Part shown: one piece after another, positions 10,162-18,214 of the stretch
Numbering within the stretch: position 1 is the first letter of the stretch
Layout of the letters: each line of letters starts with the position of its first letter
Virus record (IMG/VR): IMGVR_UViG_3300045742_000120
Coordinates: 1-51,999 of that record
Reading direction: 5' to 3' (one strand)
DNA length: 51,999 nucleotides
Origin: a virus
Program-made: the position numbers and the translations under genes
Notes under the pieces: model-generated
Databases searched by the model: none
The model's input: the letters and a program-made list of their open reading frames with translations, nothing else
What the model was told of the DNA's origin: nothing

Positions 10162-13100
10162 ATGAATTGCATACTTGATATATTCGATACCTTTTTAAGC
10201 GGCACTACAGAGGGCGGCGAGTGGGAAGTTGTTGGCTTTTCGCTTAACCCTGCAGGCCCTTTCGGGGCAGGAGGAAATTGGCCGTGGGCGACTAATGTGG
10301 TAGACCATGTTGCTGTAGATTTTACAAACATACAGCAGGGTTATTATCGCCTAAATTATTTTATGCCTGGCGATTGTGGTGGCCAGGTAGGTGTAACTAT
10401 TCCCGTGGTAGGCAGTGGTAATGCTGGTGCAAATTCAAGTATAGTAGTATGTTCAGATAGTGGGTTGGTGAACATTGCTGACGAGTTAGGGGCTATTTTT
10501 GATGCTGGCATTTTACAGGCTGGCTTTACAATTGCGGGCAGTGGCACAGCTTCCGGTTCCTATAATGCAGGCAATTTAAATACCCCATTGGATGATACTT
10601 TTGACCCTTCGACTGCTGCTGTTGGGTTTTATCAGTTCATTTTAACCATAACACCACAAACACCACCGGGCTATACACTGGATGGGTGTGACCAGTGTAA
10701 TGAAACAATAGCAACGTTAAACATAGAGGTGTCGGTTTCCTCTGTATCAATTGCACTGGCCGGCTGCTGGCTGTACCTAGACAGTCAGCAAGGCTGCTCA
10801 GGAAGCACAATACAAATTCAAAAAAGGCCCGCAGCAACTTGGATTAACGTAGCAGGCAGCTTGCCTTATCAAGTTGACGAGGATGCTGATTGGAGGATTA
10901 GAGCTATAGGTTGTGATTGTGCCGGGGCTATCGTTTCAAATATTGTAACATCTTCGGGGTGCTGCACAGATAGCCCTGATTTTGTTATTGAGCAGGGGGT
11001 AGGGTTACCCTGCTTTATACTTCGAACATCTGGAACACCTTGCGCCGGTGGTACTTACAGGTGGGAAAAAAGTTGTGATAATGGGCAGAGCTGGATTGCT
11101 GCCCCTTATGGTGATACCGATCAGATAAGCATTGGTGATAATTGTTGGTATCAACTTATAAGGGATTGTCCAAGTGGCTGTGAGCAGCGGTCTAATGTTT
11201 TACAAATTAATAATTGCTCAGGCAGTTGTAACGGGAGTCTGCAAGCTGTAGCAAACGGCTGTAATTTAGATGTAAATACGGGCGTTATCTGCTCAGGAAC
11301 GGGAACCTTTACGCTACAGCAGGATATTAATGGGACATATACAAATGTCAGTACCTTGCCTTATAGTGGCTACCCTGTAAGCTTTCCTATTTCACAAAAC
11401 GGCACCTATAGGGTGTCTTTAGATTGTGATGGTGATAACTGCTCTTTATTTTTTAGTGCAGGCGTTCTTTTTAGCAATTGCGGTGGTGCGCCGGTATGCA
11501 ACAGCACACTAAGCTTGACACTTAATGAGTGTACTATTACAGCTAATATTACTAATTGTCCTAACCCGTTTATTGTATTTAAAAGCCTTGGCAGTCAGGT
11601 TCAGTCAGGCTCAAACCCTGTTTATAATGCTTTAGTAAACGGGCTGCATACTGTTGAGGTTTACAACTGTCCAGACTGTGGTGTGTTAAACGATGGGGTG
11701 AACGTGTTTGCCTGTAATACAGGATGCTCATCTGGCTTAACTGCTACGGCTAACGGGTGTCTAGTCACTGCCAGTGCTACTAATTGTCCATCACCAACAT
11801 ACATCTTTAAGCAAGGTAATACAACACTGCAGTCGGGGCCGTCAAATACCTATTTACATCCCACTGAGCAGAGTGTTACAATAACAGTGCAGGTGATTGG
11901 CTGTCCTGGATGCAGCACTATTGAAACCTTTGTGCAGATAAATTGTGTTAATTGTAATTGCTCAACAGGCATAACAAATACCAATTGCGAACTTTTTGCT
12001 AATGATGTGGGGTGTAGCGGTTATGCTGCACAATGGAGGTATTTTAACACCAACACATCATCATGGGAGGTAAAGGGCACCGGGGCAAGCATCGTGCCCG
12101 ATGAGAATGGACTTTGGCAAAGGCGGCTAACAAAATCGGGCTGTGCGGATGTTACGGAGCAGATAAATGTTACTTGCCTGGCAACACCCTGCACACTTGT
12201 TTTCAATAGCGCTGAGGTTGATTCCGGTGATTGTAACCAGATAATATTCACCTACCAGGGTGCTATTGCTGATAATATTACACTGTTGCTTAATTATAAT
12301 TTAGCAGGCACTAGCTGTGGCACAGCAGGTGGGTGGGCAAGCTTTAGCCCTGCTGCTGGCAGTTCGTTTAATTACCTGCCCAATGGTACCGGCTCAGGTA
12401 CTATTGTTGTGCCCCCTTCATTGGTGGGCAAGTGTATAAGGCTAATATTGATTGATAATGATAACGGAGGCTGTGCGGCGATAGAGGAGCGCGTTTTCTT
12501 CCCTGCCTGCTGTGATGCTACACCGAGCATACAAGCTACCGGCTGTGCCCCTTATACGCTTTCGGTTATCAATGCACCAGGCGGCTCCACTTACATGTGG
12601 TCAACAGGCGGCACAGGCAGCAGCATTGAGGTTTATGATGGCACCTTTACTGTCGCTGTTATGGATGGTGATTGCGTCTATAATTTGGGTGTTTCTGTTA
12701 CCTGCTGTGCTGACCCCTGCCAGGTTAATTTCCAAAGGTGTGTTCATTATAACTGGCTTAATGCTTTAAGCCAGGGCACGACTATAAATTCATATATCAC
12801 AAAATTTGCAATAAACGGCTCAAACTTATACGGCACACCACAGGTGATGCAGTGGTGGCCGTCTGTATTTGTGCCCGGCTCTGGTAATACAGTAATAACC
12901 AATCCAAGCCTGGTCAACACACTGAATTTTTTGTCAAATAATTTAATGGCTTTTGAGCTTGCTACCTTTGCAGACTATGGCACTTGTTTTAATACCCCAC
13001 CAGTGGCCAGTGCTTTTCTCGGCCTGCTAAGAATATGGAGGAGCACTTGCGTCACCTCTTTTGAGATAGTAATAGCCTTAACACCTGGAAGCCCGGTGTT

Positions 13101-13245
13101 TGGTGCAGGCACATACAGGTACACACAAAACGGGCTCGAGGTGTTTTTAAATGGTATATGGTCGCCCGCTGATGCAGCTTATGGAACGACCTACATGATT
13201 GATAATGGGCCGTGTGGTTGCGGCTTAATAGATTTATGCGCATGA
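10162..13245 (+). CDS. Large Cys-rich adhesin-like tail fibre
   Basis: A 1027-residue protein. Residues 1-195 match the previous gene. The rest is a string of beta-rich, Cys-paired segments like those of Bacteroidota surface adhesins. Two neighbouring copies are clear: CNSTLSLTLNECTITANITN (from about residue 443) and CSSGLTATANGCLVTASATN (from about residue 522), each ending in a C-P-x-C motif. The protein lacks a signal peptide, which fits a virion part rather than a host-surface protein. It most likely binds the receptor. Its stop overlaps the start at 13242 (ATGA). Fibre function is inferred from position and architecture. Confidence 0.6.
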   Translation: MNCILDIFDTFLSGTTEGGEWEVVGFSLNPAGPFGAGGNWPWATNVVDHVAVDFTNIQQGYYRLNYFMPGDCGGQVGVTIPVVGSGNAGANSSIVVCSDSGLVNIADELGAIFDAGILQAGFTIAGSGTASGSYNAGNLNTPLDDTFDPSTAAVGFYQFILTITPQTPPGYTLDGCDQCNETIATLNIEVSVSSVSIALAGCWLYLDSQQGCSGSTIQIQKRPAATWINVAGSLPYQVDEDADWRIRAIGCDCAGAIVSNIVTSSGCCTDSPDFVIEQGVGLPCFILRTSGTPCAGGTYRWEKSCDNGQSWIAAPYGDTDQISIGDNCWYQLIRDCPSGCEQRSNVLQINNCSGSCNGSLQAVANGCNLDVNTGVICSGTGTFTLQQDINGTYTNVSTLPYSGYPVSFPISQNGTYRVSLDCDGDNCSLFFSAGVLFSNCGGAPVCNSTLSLTLNECTITANITNCPNPFIVFKSLGSQVQSGSNPVYNALVNGLHTVEVYNCPDCGVLNDGVNVFACNTGCSSGLTATANGCLVTASATNCPSPTYIFKQGNTTLQSGPSNTYLHPTEQSVTITVQVIGCPGCSTIETFVQINCVNCNCSTGITNTNCELFANDVGCSGYAAQWRYFNTNTSSWEVKGTGASIVPDENGLWQRRLTKSGCADVTEQINVTCLATPCTLVFNSAEVDSGDCNQIIFTYQGAIADNITLLLNYNLAGTSCGTAGGWASFSPAAGSSFNYLPNGTGSGTIVVPPSLVGKCIRLILIDNDNGGCAAIEERVFFPACCDATPSIQATGCAPYTLSVINAPGGSTYMWSTGGTGSSIEVYDGTFTVAVMDGDCVYNLGVSVTCCADPCQVNFQRCVHYNWLNALSQGTTINSYITKFAINGSNLYGTPQVMQWWPSVFVPGSGNTVITNPSLVNTLNFLSNNLMAFELATFADYGTCFNTPPVASAFLGLLRIWRSTCVTSFEIVIALTPGSPVFGAGTYRYTQNGLEVFLNGIWSPADAAYGTTYMIDNGPCGCGLIDLCA
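10253..10298 (+). repeat. 46-bp direct repeat, copy 2
   Basis: Second copy of the 9594-9639 repeat, inside the large fibre gene. The two copies lie 659 bases apart in the same frame. Recombination between them would fuse the start of the short fibre to the body of the long one. Confidence 0.9.
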
Positions 13246-13682
13246 GTAATTTTTTGAAAAACATAAAAAAGCTAACTGCTAGATATTGCATTGAAAACAG
13301 AGCAGTTTTACCAGTAAACAGGGATTTTATTGCAATGAAAAAAGACCTTGCAATAAAATCCTTTTACGGGCTACCAGCAGCTTACCAAAGGCAGGTAAAA
13401 GCTTTCCTTAAAGGCATAAAGGTTAAGCGTTTGTACCTTGTGGGCAGCTTAGCCAGTGGTGCAGGTATCATCCCCGGTGTTACCCCTGAAAAATTTATAC
13501 AGCTAAGGGAAAAGCATAGCCTAAAGGTCAGGAAGAAGAAAAGCGATATAGACCTTCATTTGATCGACACAGACGGCCAGGTGGTTTTAAAGAAAAAGAA
13601 ATCCAAAGTGGTTAATATTGAATCCCTGCCCCAAAGGTTTGAACCATCATTTTTAATTTACGAAAAAGGTAAGTTTATATGA
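13242..13682 (+). CDS. Nucleotidyltransferase-fold protein
   Basis: A 146-residue protein starting at ATG 13242 (ATGA overlap with the fibre gene). It shows the core of the polymerase-beta-like nucleotidyltransferases: LVGS (residues 67-69) ending the first strand, and SDIDLHL with Asp102 and Asp104 as likely metal ligands. The distance from Gly-Ser to the first Asp is about 33 residues, longer than in minimal MNT proteins, and is filled by a basic insert (residues 75-100). Substrate is unknown. The location between tail fibre and head genes is unusual for an enzyme. It could modify RNA, a protein or a small molecule, or be an antitoxin-like relict. Confidence 0.6.
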   Translation: MSNFLKNIKKLTARYCIENRAVLPVNRDFIAMKKDLAIKSFYGLPAAYQRQVKAFLKGIKVKRLYLVGSLASGAGIIPGVTPEKFIQLREKHSLKVRKKKSDIDLHLIDTDGQVVLKKKKSKVVNIESLPQRFEPSFLIYEKGKFI

Positions 13683-14101
13683 ATTTTATTTTGGTTAAAA
13701 TGAGTGCAACAGGCATAGAGATAGCCCAAAGGTTTGAAGGTGTGGATCCTGACTTTAAAAAGGGCAGGACGATAACGGCTGGGCACCAACTGTGGCAGGT
13801 AGATGACTTTATAGCAACAGAGGAAATGATAAAAAGCCACAATGCGATAATGCAAAGGGTGCAAAAAAAGCCCACAGCAGCGCAGCCGGGGCAGCTACAG
13901 CCAGAACAGCAATGGGATTGGGCTAAGGCTACCCATGACGATAAAAGTGAGTTTAAGCGCCTGTATGCCCTTAAGGATTATTCTGCCATAATGCTGCTGC
14001 ACAACAAACTAGAATTGACGGGTGAGGTTTACTGCTGCCCACGGTATAAAAGCCTTATAGACCTAAATATGGAAAAAGCATTAAACAATGGAACAATCTA
14101 A
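13679..14101 (+). CDS. Small phage protein, paralogue of the next gene
   Basis: A 140-residue protein, ATGA overlap at both ends. Residues 1-60 are a separate N-terminal part. After a Gln/Pro linker (about residues 61-80), the last 60 residues resemble the whole of the 14088 product: WDWAKATHDDKSEF versus WDFTKLPQNEQANV, LHNKLELTGEVYCCP versus LHERYQLSGNSYCCG. Cys-Cys near the end is conserved. I do not recognise a known family. Coupling to head genes suggests a virion assembly accessory. Confidence 0.55.
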   Translation: MNFILVKMSATGIEIAQRFEGVDPDFKKGRTITAGHQLWQVDDFIATEEMIKSHNAIMQRVQKKPTAAQPGQLQPEQQWDWAKATHDDKSEFKRLYALKDYSAIMLLHNKLELTGEVYCCPRYKSLIDLNMEKALNNGTI

Positions 14102-14300
14102 AGAGTGGGATTTTACTAAACTGCCACAAAATGAGCAGGCTAATGTTTTGGATGCTTATGAGCGCGTGGATATAAATACCTTAATTGCTTTGCATGAAAG
14201 GTACCAGCTTTCAGGGAATAGCTATTGCTGTGGCCCCGATGTTGGTGAGGCTGTTTACGCTTGGTTTGGTTATGCTATTGATAATAAACTTATAGGATGA
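14088..14300 (+). CDS. Small phage protein, YCC-motif paralogue
   Basis: A 70-residue protein that overlaps its upstream paralogue by 14 bases and the next gene by ATGA. It corresponds to the C-terminal half of the 13679 product, including the L-x-G-x-x-YCC motif. It looks like a tandem partial duplication. Function is unknown. Confidence 0.55.
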   Translation: MEQSKEWDFTKLPQNEQANVLDAYERVDINTLIALHERYQLSGNSYCCGPDVGEAVYAWFGYAIDNKLIG

Positions 14301-14572
14301 ACAGAAACGACGATATGTTTAGGCGTGAAATGGCTTTGCGGTTCCTCCAATATTGTGGCATGGAGGTGGAAGAACTGACCCCGGAGGCTTGGAATTGCTT
14401 TAAAACTATCGATGTTAAAATTTATACCATCCCCCTGCTAAAACGCGATTTTGCCAATGGCACCGAAATAGGTATGCTACAAAACAGGTACCGGATGAGC
14501 TATTACCAGGTAAGGCAAAGGTTGGCCACCGAGAAGTGGATAGGTGCCCGCAATGGGCAAAAGGAAAAATAA
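14297..14572 (+). CDS. Small protein with possible helix-turn-helix
   Basis: A 91-residue protein, ATGA-coupled to the upstream gene. Residues 55-85 (FANGTEIGMLQNRYRMSYYQ and following) look like a helix-turn-helix: an acidic-to-basic helix, a turn, then a basic recognition-like helix with a Lys/Arg-rich tail. It lies just before the probable head-module promoter. A DNA-binding or packaging accessory role is a guess from shape. Confidence 0.45.
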   Translation: MNRNDDMFRREMALRFLQYCGMEVEELTPEAWNCFKTIDVKIYTIPLLKRDFANGTEIGMLQNRYRMSYYQVRQRLATEKWIGARNGQKEK

Positions 14573-14633
14573 AGTATTCAAGTTCTCTAACACTGCACTA
14601 TTCATAAGCCTTTAATGGCTGCCCCGCAAAGCT

Positions 14634-14641
14634 TACATTTG
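14634..14641 (+). promoter_or_regulatory. Candidate -7 element (TACATTTG) before the head module
   Basis: TACATTTG fits the Bacteroidota -7 consensus TAnnTTTG. It ends four bases before the protease ATG, so a transcript from it would start at or near the start codon (leaderless or nearly so). No clear TTTG lies at the -33 position; only TTTA is present. The same element is found in the same position before 20507. Tentative. Confidence 0.3.
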
Positions 14642-14645
14642 AATT

Positions 14646-15506
14646 ATGAAAGAAAAGTTTTTGCGATACATAGCCGGGCAGCAGTTCTTAATTGAACCAT
14701 CGTGGGGCTACGAACAGCTCACTAAGGTCGATGCCCTTAGTGATATTGTGACTACTGATGCAGCATTTTTTGACCGCATGAAACAGGAATCGCAGGCGGT
14801 TGATTATTTCCAAAATGGTAATGTTTCTGCTGTATCTGATGAGGTAATGGAAAACTCTATTGCCCGAGTTAGCTTTTCAGGTGTAATGACTGTTGAGGAT
14901 GGCCTATGCCATTATGGTGTCAAAAGCTTTGACCGAACGATGCGTATGCTTTACGCTGATGATCGGGTTAATGCTATTGTTATAGATATGAACAGCGGGG
15001 GCGGCCAGGCTGCTGCAGGTAACCTGTATTATAACACCCTGCTTGATAAGAATAAGCCAGTTATTACCCACTACCACCTGATGGCCTCTGCTGCCCTTTT
15101 AGGTAGCCTAAAGAGTGATGAGATTATTGCTGCCAGCGATATGAGCCAGGCCGGTTCTATTGGCGTAATGATGAACATCCCTAAGTACCTGCTCAACGCT
15201 GAGGATGAGCGCAATGACACCCTGGAGCTTTATAGCAAAGACAGCCAAAGGAAGAATGAAATTTGGCGGGCACTAGAGCAAGGTAATACCGAGCTAATTG
15301 TTGACCTGCTCACTGAGCTTGATGGCCTTTTTATGGATAGGGTTAAGCAGGACAGGAGGCTTAAGGGCCGTGAATCTACCAGGGAGCAGACCCTTTCCGG
15401 TGCTATGTTTAGGGCTGCAGAAGCCAAGCGCAGGGGGCTGATCGACGGGGTAGGTTCTTTCAATTATGTACTACAGCGGGCTATTTCCGCGATGACTTAT
15501 AAATAA
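14646..15506 (+). CDS. Head maturation protease, S49 (SppA-like) family
   Basis: A 286-residue protein with the ClpP/SppA fold signatures: IVIDMNSGGG (residues 111-120) as the oxyanion-hole strand, HLMASAALLGS (144-154) with Ser148 as likely nucleophile, and AGSIGVMM (169-176). Phage S49 proteases cleave scaffold and capsid proteins during prohead maturation. It is followed by a scaffold-like gene and the major capsid gene, as expected. The catalytic Lys of S49 enzymes should be in the C-terminal half, where several Lys residues occur; I cannot choose one. Confidence 0.85.
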   Translation: MKEKFLRYIAGQQFLIEPSWGYEQLTKVDALSDIVTTDAAFFDRMKQESQAVDYFQNGNVSAVSDEVMENSIARVSFSGVMTVEDGLCHYGVKSFDRTMRMLYADDRVNAIVIDMNSGGGQAAAGNLYYNTLLDKNKPVITHYHLMASAALLGSLKSDEIIAASDMSQAGSIGVMMNIPKYLLNAEDERNDTLELYSKDSQRKNEIWRALEQGNTELIVDLLTELDGLFMDRVKQDRRLKGRESTREQTLSGAMFRAAEAKRRGLIDGVGSFNYVLQRAISAMTYK

Positions 15507-15527
15507 TTTTTCACAAACATTTTACCA

Positions 15528-16061
15528 ATGACCTGGATAGAGAAAATTGCTGCGCAAATTAAGCGTTTAGGGGGTGTTGAGGTTAGTGCCAGTTCCGACA
15601 CATCGGAGGCTGAGCTATTAAGCCAACTGGAAGCCCTGCCAGCGATGGCACAGGCCGTTGAGTCTTCCGATGCTTTTGTTCAGTTACAAGATAGGTTAAC
15701 TGCTTTAGAGGGATTAGTAAGTAATTTGCCATCGGCTGAGGCTGCTGGTAATGTTACTGCTGAGGACTTAGCGCAGGCTATCGAAGCGGCTGTAAGCCCG
15801 TTAAACGATCAACTGCTGGCAGCCAATACCACTATTGAAGCTTTGACGGCCACGGTGGCAACACAAAAGACGGAGCTTAGTAAATCGATCAATGCTGTAA
15901 AGCTTGCATCGGCTAAAGCCCAAACACACACACCTGACCCGGCACCCGGAGCAGGAAGCACGGACGATGACAATGACGATGATTCTATTACAATGGACAT
16001 GAGTAATTTTGTTACGAGTAGCAGCATTATTCCTGGCCTTAATTTCAAAACCCTTAAGTAA
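15528..16061 (+). CDS. Scaffold-like prohead protein
   Basis: A 177-residue protein between protease and capsid, as scaffolds usually are. It is helical and Ala/Glu/Gln-rich (residues 30-130, probable coiled coil), followed by a Pro/Asp-rich linker (DPAPGAGSTDDDNDDD) and a short hydrophobic C-terminus that could bind the capsid shell. Its stop overlaps the capsid ATG by one base (TAATG), which would keep the two in a fixed ratio. No enzyme motif is visible. Confidence 0.65.
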   Translation: MTWIEKIAAQIKRLGGVEVSASSDTSEAELLSQLEALPAMAQAVESSDAFVQLQDRLTALEGLVSNLPSAEAAGNVTAEDLAQAIEAAVSPLNDQLLAANTTIEALTATVATQKTELSKSINAVKLASAKAQTHTPDPAPGAGSTDDDNDDDSITMDMSNFVTSSSIIPGLNFKTLK

Positions 16062-17311
16062 TGGCTAGGACTATTAGTGGTGATTTTGGGCAGGCAACTT
16101 TTGCAACTGCTGCCACCGATGCCGGTGGTGTTACTGGACGTTATTTAACGTTAAACACTGAGGCGGCACTTAATTTTTTTCAGGGCATTTCGATTGTAAA
16201 GAGCAACATACTGCTCAACGAGATGGGCCTATTTACCTTCCAGCAAGCCGGTCGTGATGGTGAGGTGCGATTTGCTAACATAAGCACACCTAAGCACCTG
16301 CTGACTGCCCGGAAAAATGGGTGTACGTGGATTAGCAAAGGCAAAATCCAATTTTCTACCAAGTCGTTTGACTTGTGTGCTGTTGAGTACAATGGTGAGC
16401 AGTGCCCGGACACCTTATATGGAACCTGCTTAGAACGCATTTTAGGGCCTGGCAATGAAAAGCGCGACTTATTAAGCACCCCTGAGGGGCAGGCTTTGTT
16501 CGCTGAAATGGTTAACCGTATTTATGAAGGTTTGGGCAATAGCTTTTACGACCTTGCATTTTATGGCCAGCACCCGCTCATCGAGCAGGCTGATACTAAT
16601 GATTGGTATACTGTCGAAGATGAGGAGTGGGCTGACTATAAAGACCAGCAGGAGGCGTGCGGGGGTTTGATGACGCTGATCGATGAGTACAAAGCACAGG
16701 GGCACCCACAATATAATGTGGACATCTTTGATGCTGAGCTATCGGCTGACCGTTCACAATTTATTGGTACTGCTACCGATGTGTTCGACCGCGTTATAAA
16801 CGCACAGAATACAGCGATGAAGCTGCTCAGTAAGCGCAACAATGCGTCACAAAACGGACGAATGCAGCGTGCTGTTATCCTTTGTGATACCCGTATTTTT
16901 GCCAAGTACGAGCAGGAGCTTAGCATCCAGTGGAACCACATGGACGCGCAATTTCAGTATTACCTTAACGGTGAATACTGTGCAGCCGTTGGTTGTGACA
17001 GCACTGCACCGATGAGGGGTGTGCTGCGCTACAAAGGGCACATGATTGTCTGCATGGATGAGTGGCAGGAGTTTGATGAAATGCTGGGTATCAACACCTA
17101 CCGGGTGATGGCTGTCACCCCTGGTGTCTTTGCTATGGGTTATGATGTGCCGGGCCTTAGCCAGTTTGATGGCTTAGGGCTGCAAATTTTGCAACGGTTG
17201 GATGCACCATTTAAGGGGAAAGTCTACATGGACACCACCTTTAAGATGCGTCCGTCGATCATCAATGAGGATTATATCGTTAACGCAAGCCGTGTATTCA
17301 CCCCCGCATAA
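16061..17311 (+). CDS. Major capsid protein
   Basis: A 416-residue protein in the protease-scaffold-capsid order. Its size and mixed alpha/beta composition suit an HK97-fold capsid subunit. It has a long helical region (about 215-260) and a C-terminal part with conserved-looking VMAVTPGVFAMGYDVPG (about 345-361) and a hydrophobic end. There is no signal peptide or membrane segment. The family match to Bacteroidota phage capsid proteins is by context and general pattern rather than a diagnostic motif. The stop codon lies in the loop of a GC-rich hairpin. Confidence 0.8.
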   Translation: MARTISGDFGQATFATAATDAGGVTGRYLTLNTEAALNFFQGISIVKSNILLNEMGLFTFQQAGRDGEVRFANISTPKHLLTARKNGCTWISKGKIQFSTKSFDLCAVEYNGEQCPDTLYGTCLERILGPGNEKRDLLSTPEGQALFAEMVNRIYEGLGNSFYDLAFYGQHPLIEQADTNDWYTVEDEEWADYKDQQEACGGLMTLIDEYKAQGHPQYNVDIFDAELSADRSQFIGTATDVFDRVINAQNTAMKLLSKRNNASQNGRMQRAVILCDTRIFAKYEQELSIQWNHMDAQFQYYLNGEYCAAVGCDSTAPMRGVLRYKGHMIVCMDEWQEFDEMLGINTYRVMAVTPGVFAMGYDVPGLSQFDGLGLQILQRLDAPFKGKVYMDTTFKMRPSIINEDYIVNASRVFTPA

Positions 17312-17318
17312 GGGGGTG
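17299..17318 (+). terminator. GC-rich hairpin around the capsid stop codon
   Basis: CACCCCC (17299-17305) pairs perfectly with GGGGGTG (17312-17318); the loop holds the TAA stop of the capsid gene. Only TTT follows, so it is a weak terminator at best. It may act as an attenuator that lowers expression of downstream genes, or protect the capsid mRNA 3' end. Ribosomes at the stop would melt it. Confidence 0.45.
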
Positions 17319-17344
17319 TTTACACCTTAAAAAAATAGAAACTT

Positions 17345-17884
17345 ATGTGTACTTTAATTAGCTTAAGTTCTGCTCAGACTTGCGTAGCTGCAGACGGTGG
17401 TATTTATGAAAGTTTTATTGTGGATTGCGATGAAATTACGGATGTTGTTTTCGATGGCGATGACATCATAACTAACTTTGTAATGGCAAATATCGGGGCA
17501 TGGGTACGGTATATCTATGACGATGATGACAGTGCTTTTTATAACCAAAGCTCGGCCAGGACGAACCGGAAGGTGACCATCACCGGGCAGGCATCGTTCA
17601 AATATTCAGGCATCAGCAATGATATCGTAAAGTTCAGCAACAGCGTGAAAGATTGCTGTTGTGTTGTGGCTGTCCACTTTTTAAATTCTGGTGCAGCACT
17701 TGTGCAGGGTATTGAGAAAACGGCCACCGGTTTTAAATTCCCCAAAACTAAGCCAAAAATCACCCCAAGCATACAGACCAACACCGGGGCAGATGAGGAT
17801 AATGCTATTATCTTGATTGACCATGTGGGTTCTTCTTTTAGCCACACAACTGATTTAACTGCAGTTGATATACTTGCGCTGTAA
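17345..17884 (+). CDS. Virion protein, possible tail tube or decoration protein
   Basis: A 179-residue beta-rich protein right after the capsid gene. It has an Asp-rich segment (YIYDDDDSAFY, about residues 56-66) and a CCC cluster near 103. Size and location would suit a tail tube, head decoration or head-closure protein, but no motif separates these. Its stop overlaps the next start (TAATG). Confidence 0.45.
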   Translation: MCTLISLSSAQTCVAADGGIYESFIVDCDEITDVVFDGDDIITNFVMANIGAWVRYIYDDDDSAFYNQSSARTNRKVTITGQASFKYSGISNDIVKFSNSVKDCCCVVAVHFLNSGAALVQGIEKTATGFKFPKTKPKITPSIQTNTGADEDNAIILIDHVGSSFSHTTDLTAVDILAL

Positions 17885-18186
17885 TGGGCAGTAAAACGGA
17901 GTATGCACTAGCACAGCATTTAGCCAGAAAACCAAAACTCATCACCCGTATTAACAGGGAGCCGGGGAAGCCTGCTGAGTTGATTAACCTGGCTGGCAAA
18001 AAGGTCACTGAAAAAGTAACACCACTTAAGGGCGGGCCACCTATGGAGGTGTCTGTCCGTGGTGCTACCCAAAGTGATTTGAAATACTTGTATGAGGAAG
18101 CACCTGGCGATTGGAGCAACATCATCGTAAAGGTTACCGTAAAGGTTACCAGCAAGGGCGATGAAAGTAGTGAAGGGTTACCCTAA
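17884..18186 (+). CDS. Small basic head-module protein
   Basis: A 100-residue Lys-rich protein, one-base overlap with the upstream gene. It has a C-terminal K-V-T-V-K-V-T run encoded by a perfect 12-base tandem repeat (18127-18150, GTAAAGGTTACC twice). It lies just before the portal gene. No family recognised. Confidence 0.5.
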   Translation: MGSKTEYALAQHLARKPKLITRINREPGKPAELINLAGKKVTEKVTPLKGGPPMEVSVRGATQSDLKYLYEEAPGDWSNIIVKVTVKVTSKGDESSEGLP

Positions 18187-18214
18187 TGAACAGTAATAAA
18201 AAACTGCCTTATTT

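Noticed and set aside
18127-18150. Tandem 12-mer GTAAAGGTTACC twice, as possible operator
   Set aside because: Only two copies, in frame, inside a coding sequence that is Lys/Val/Thr-rich; no promoter nearby.
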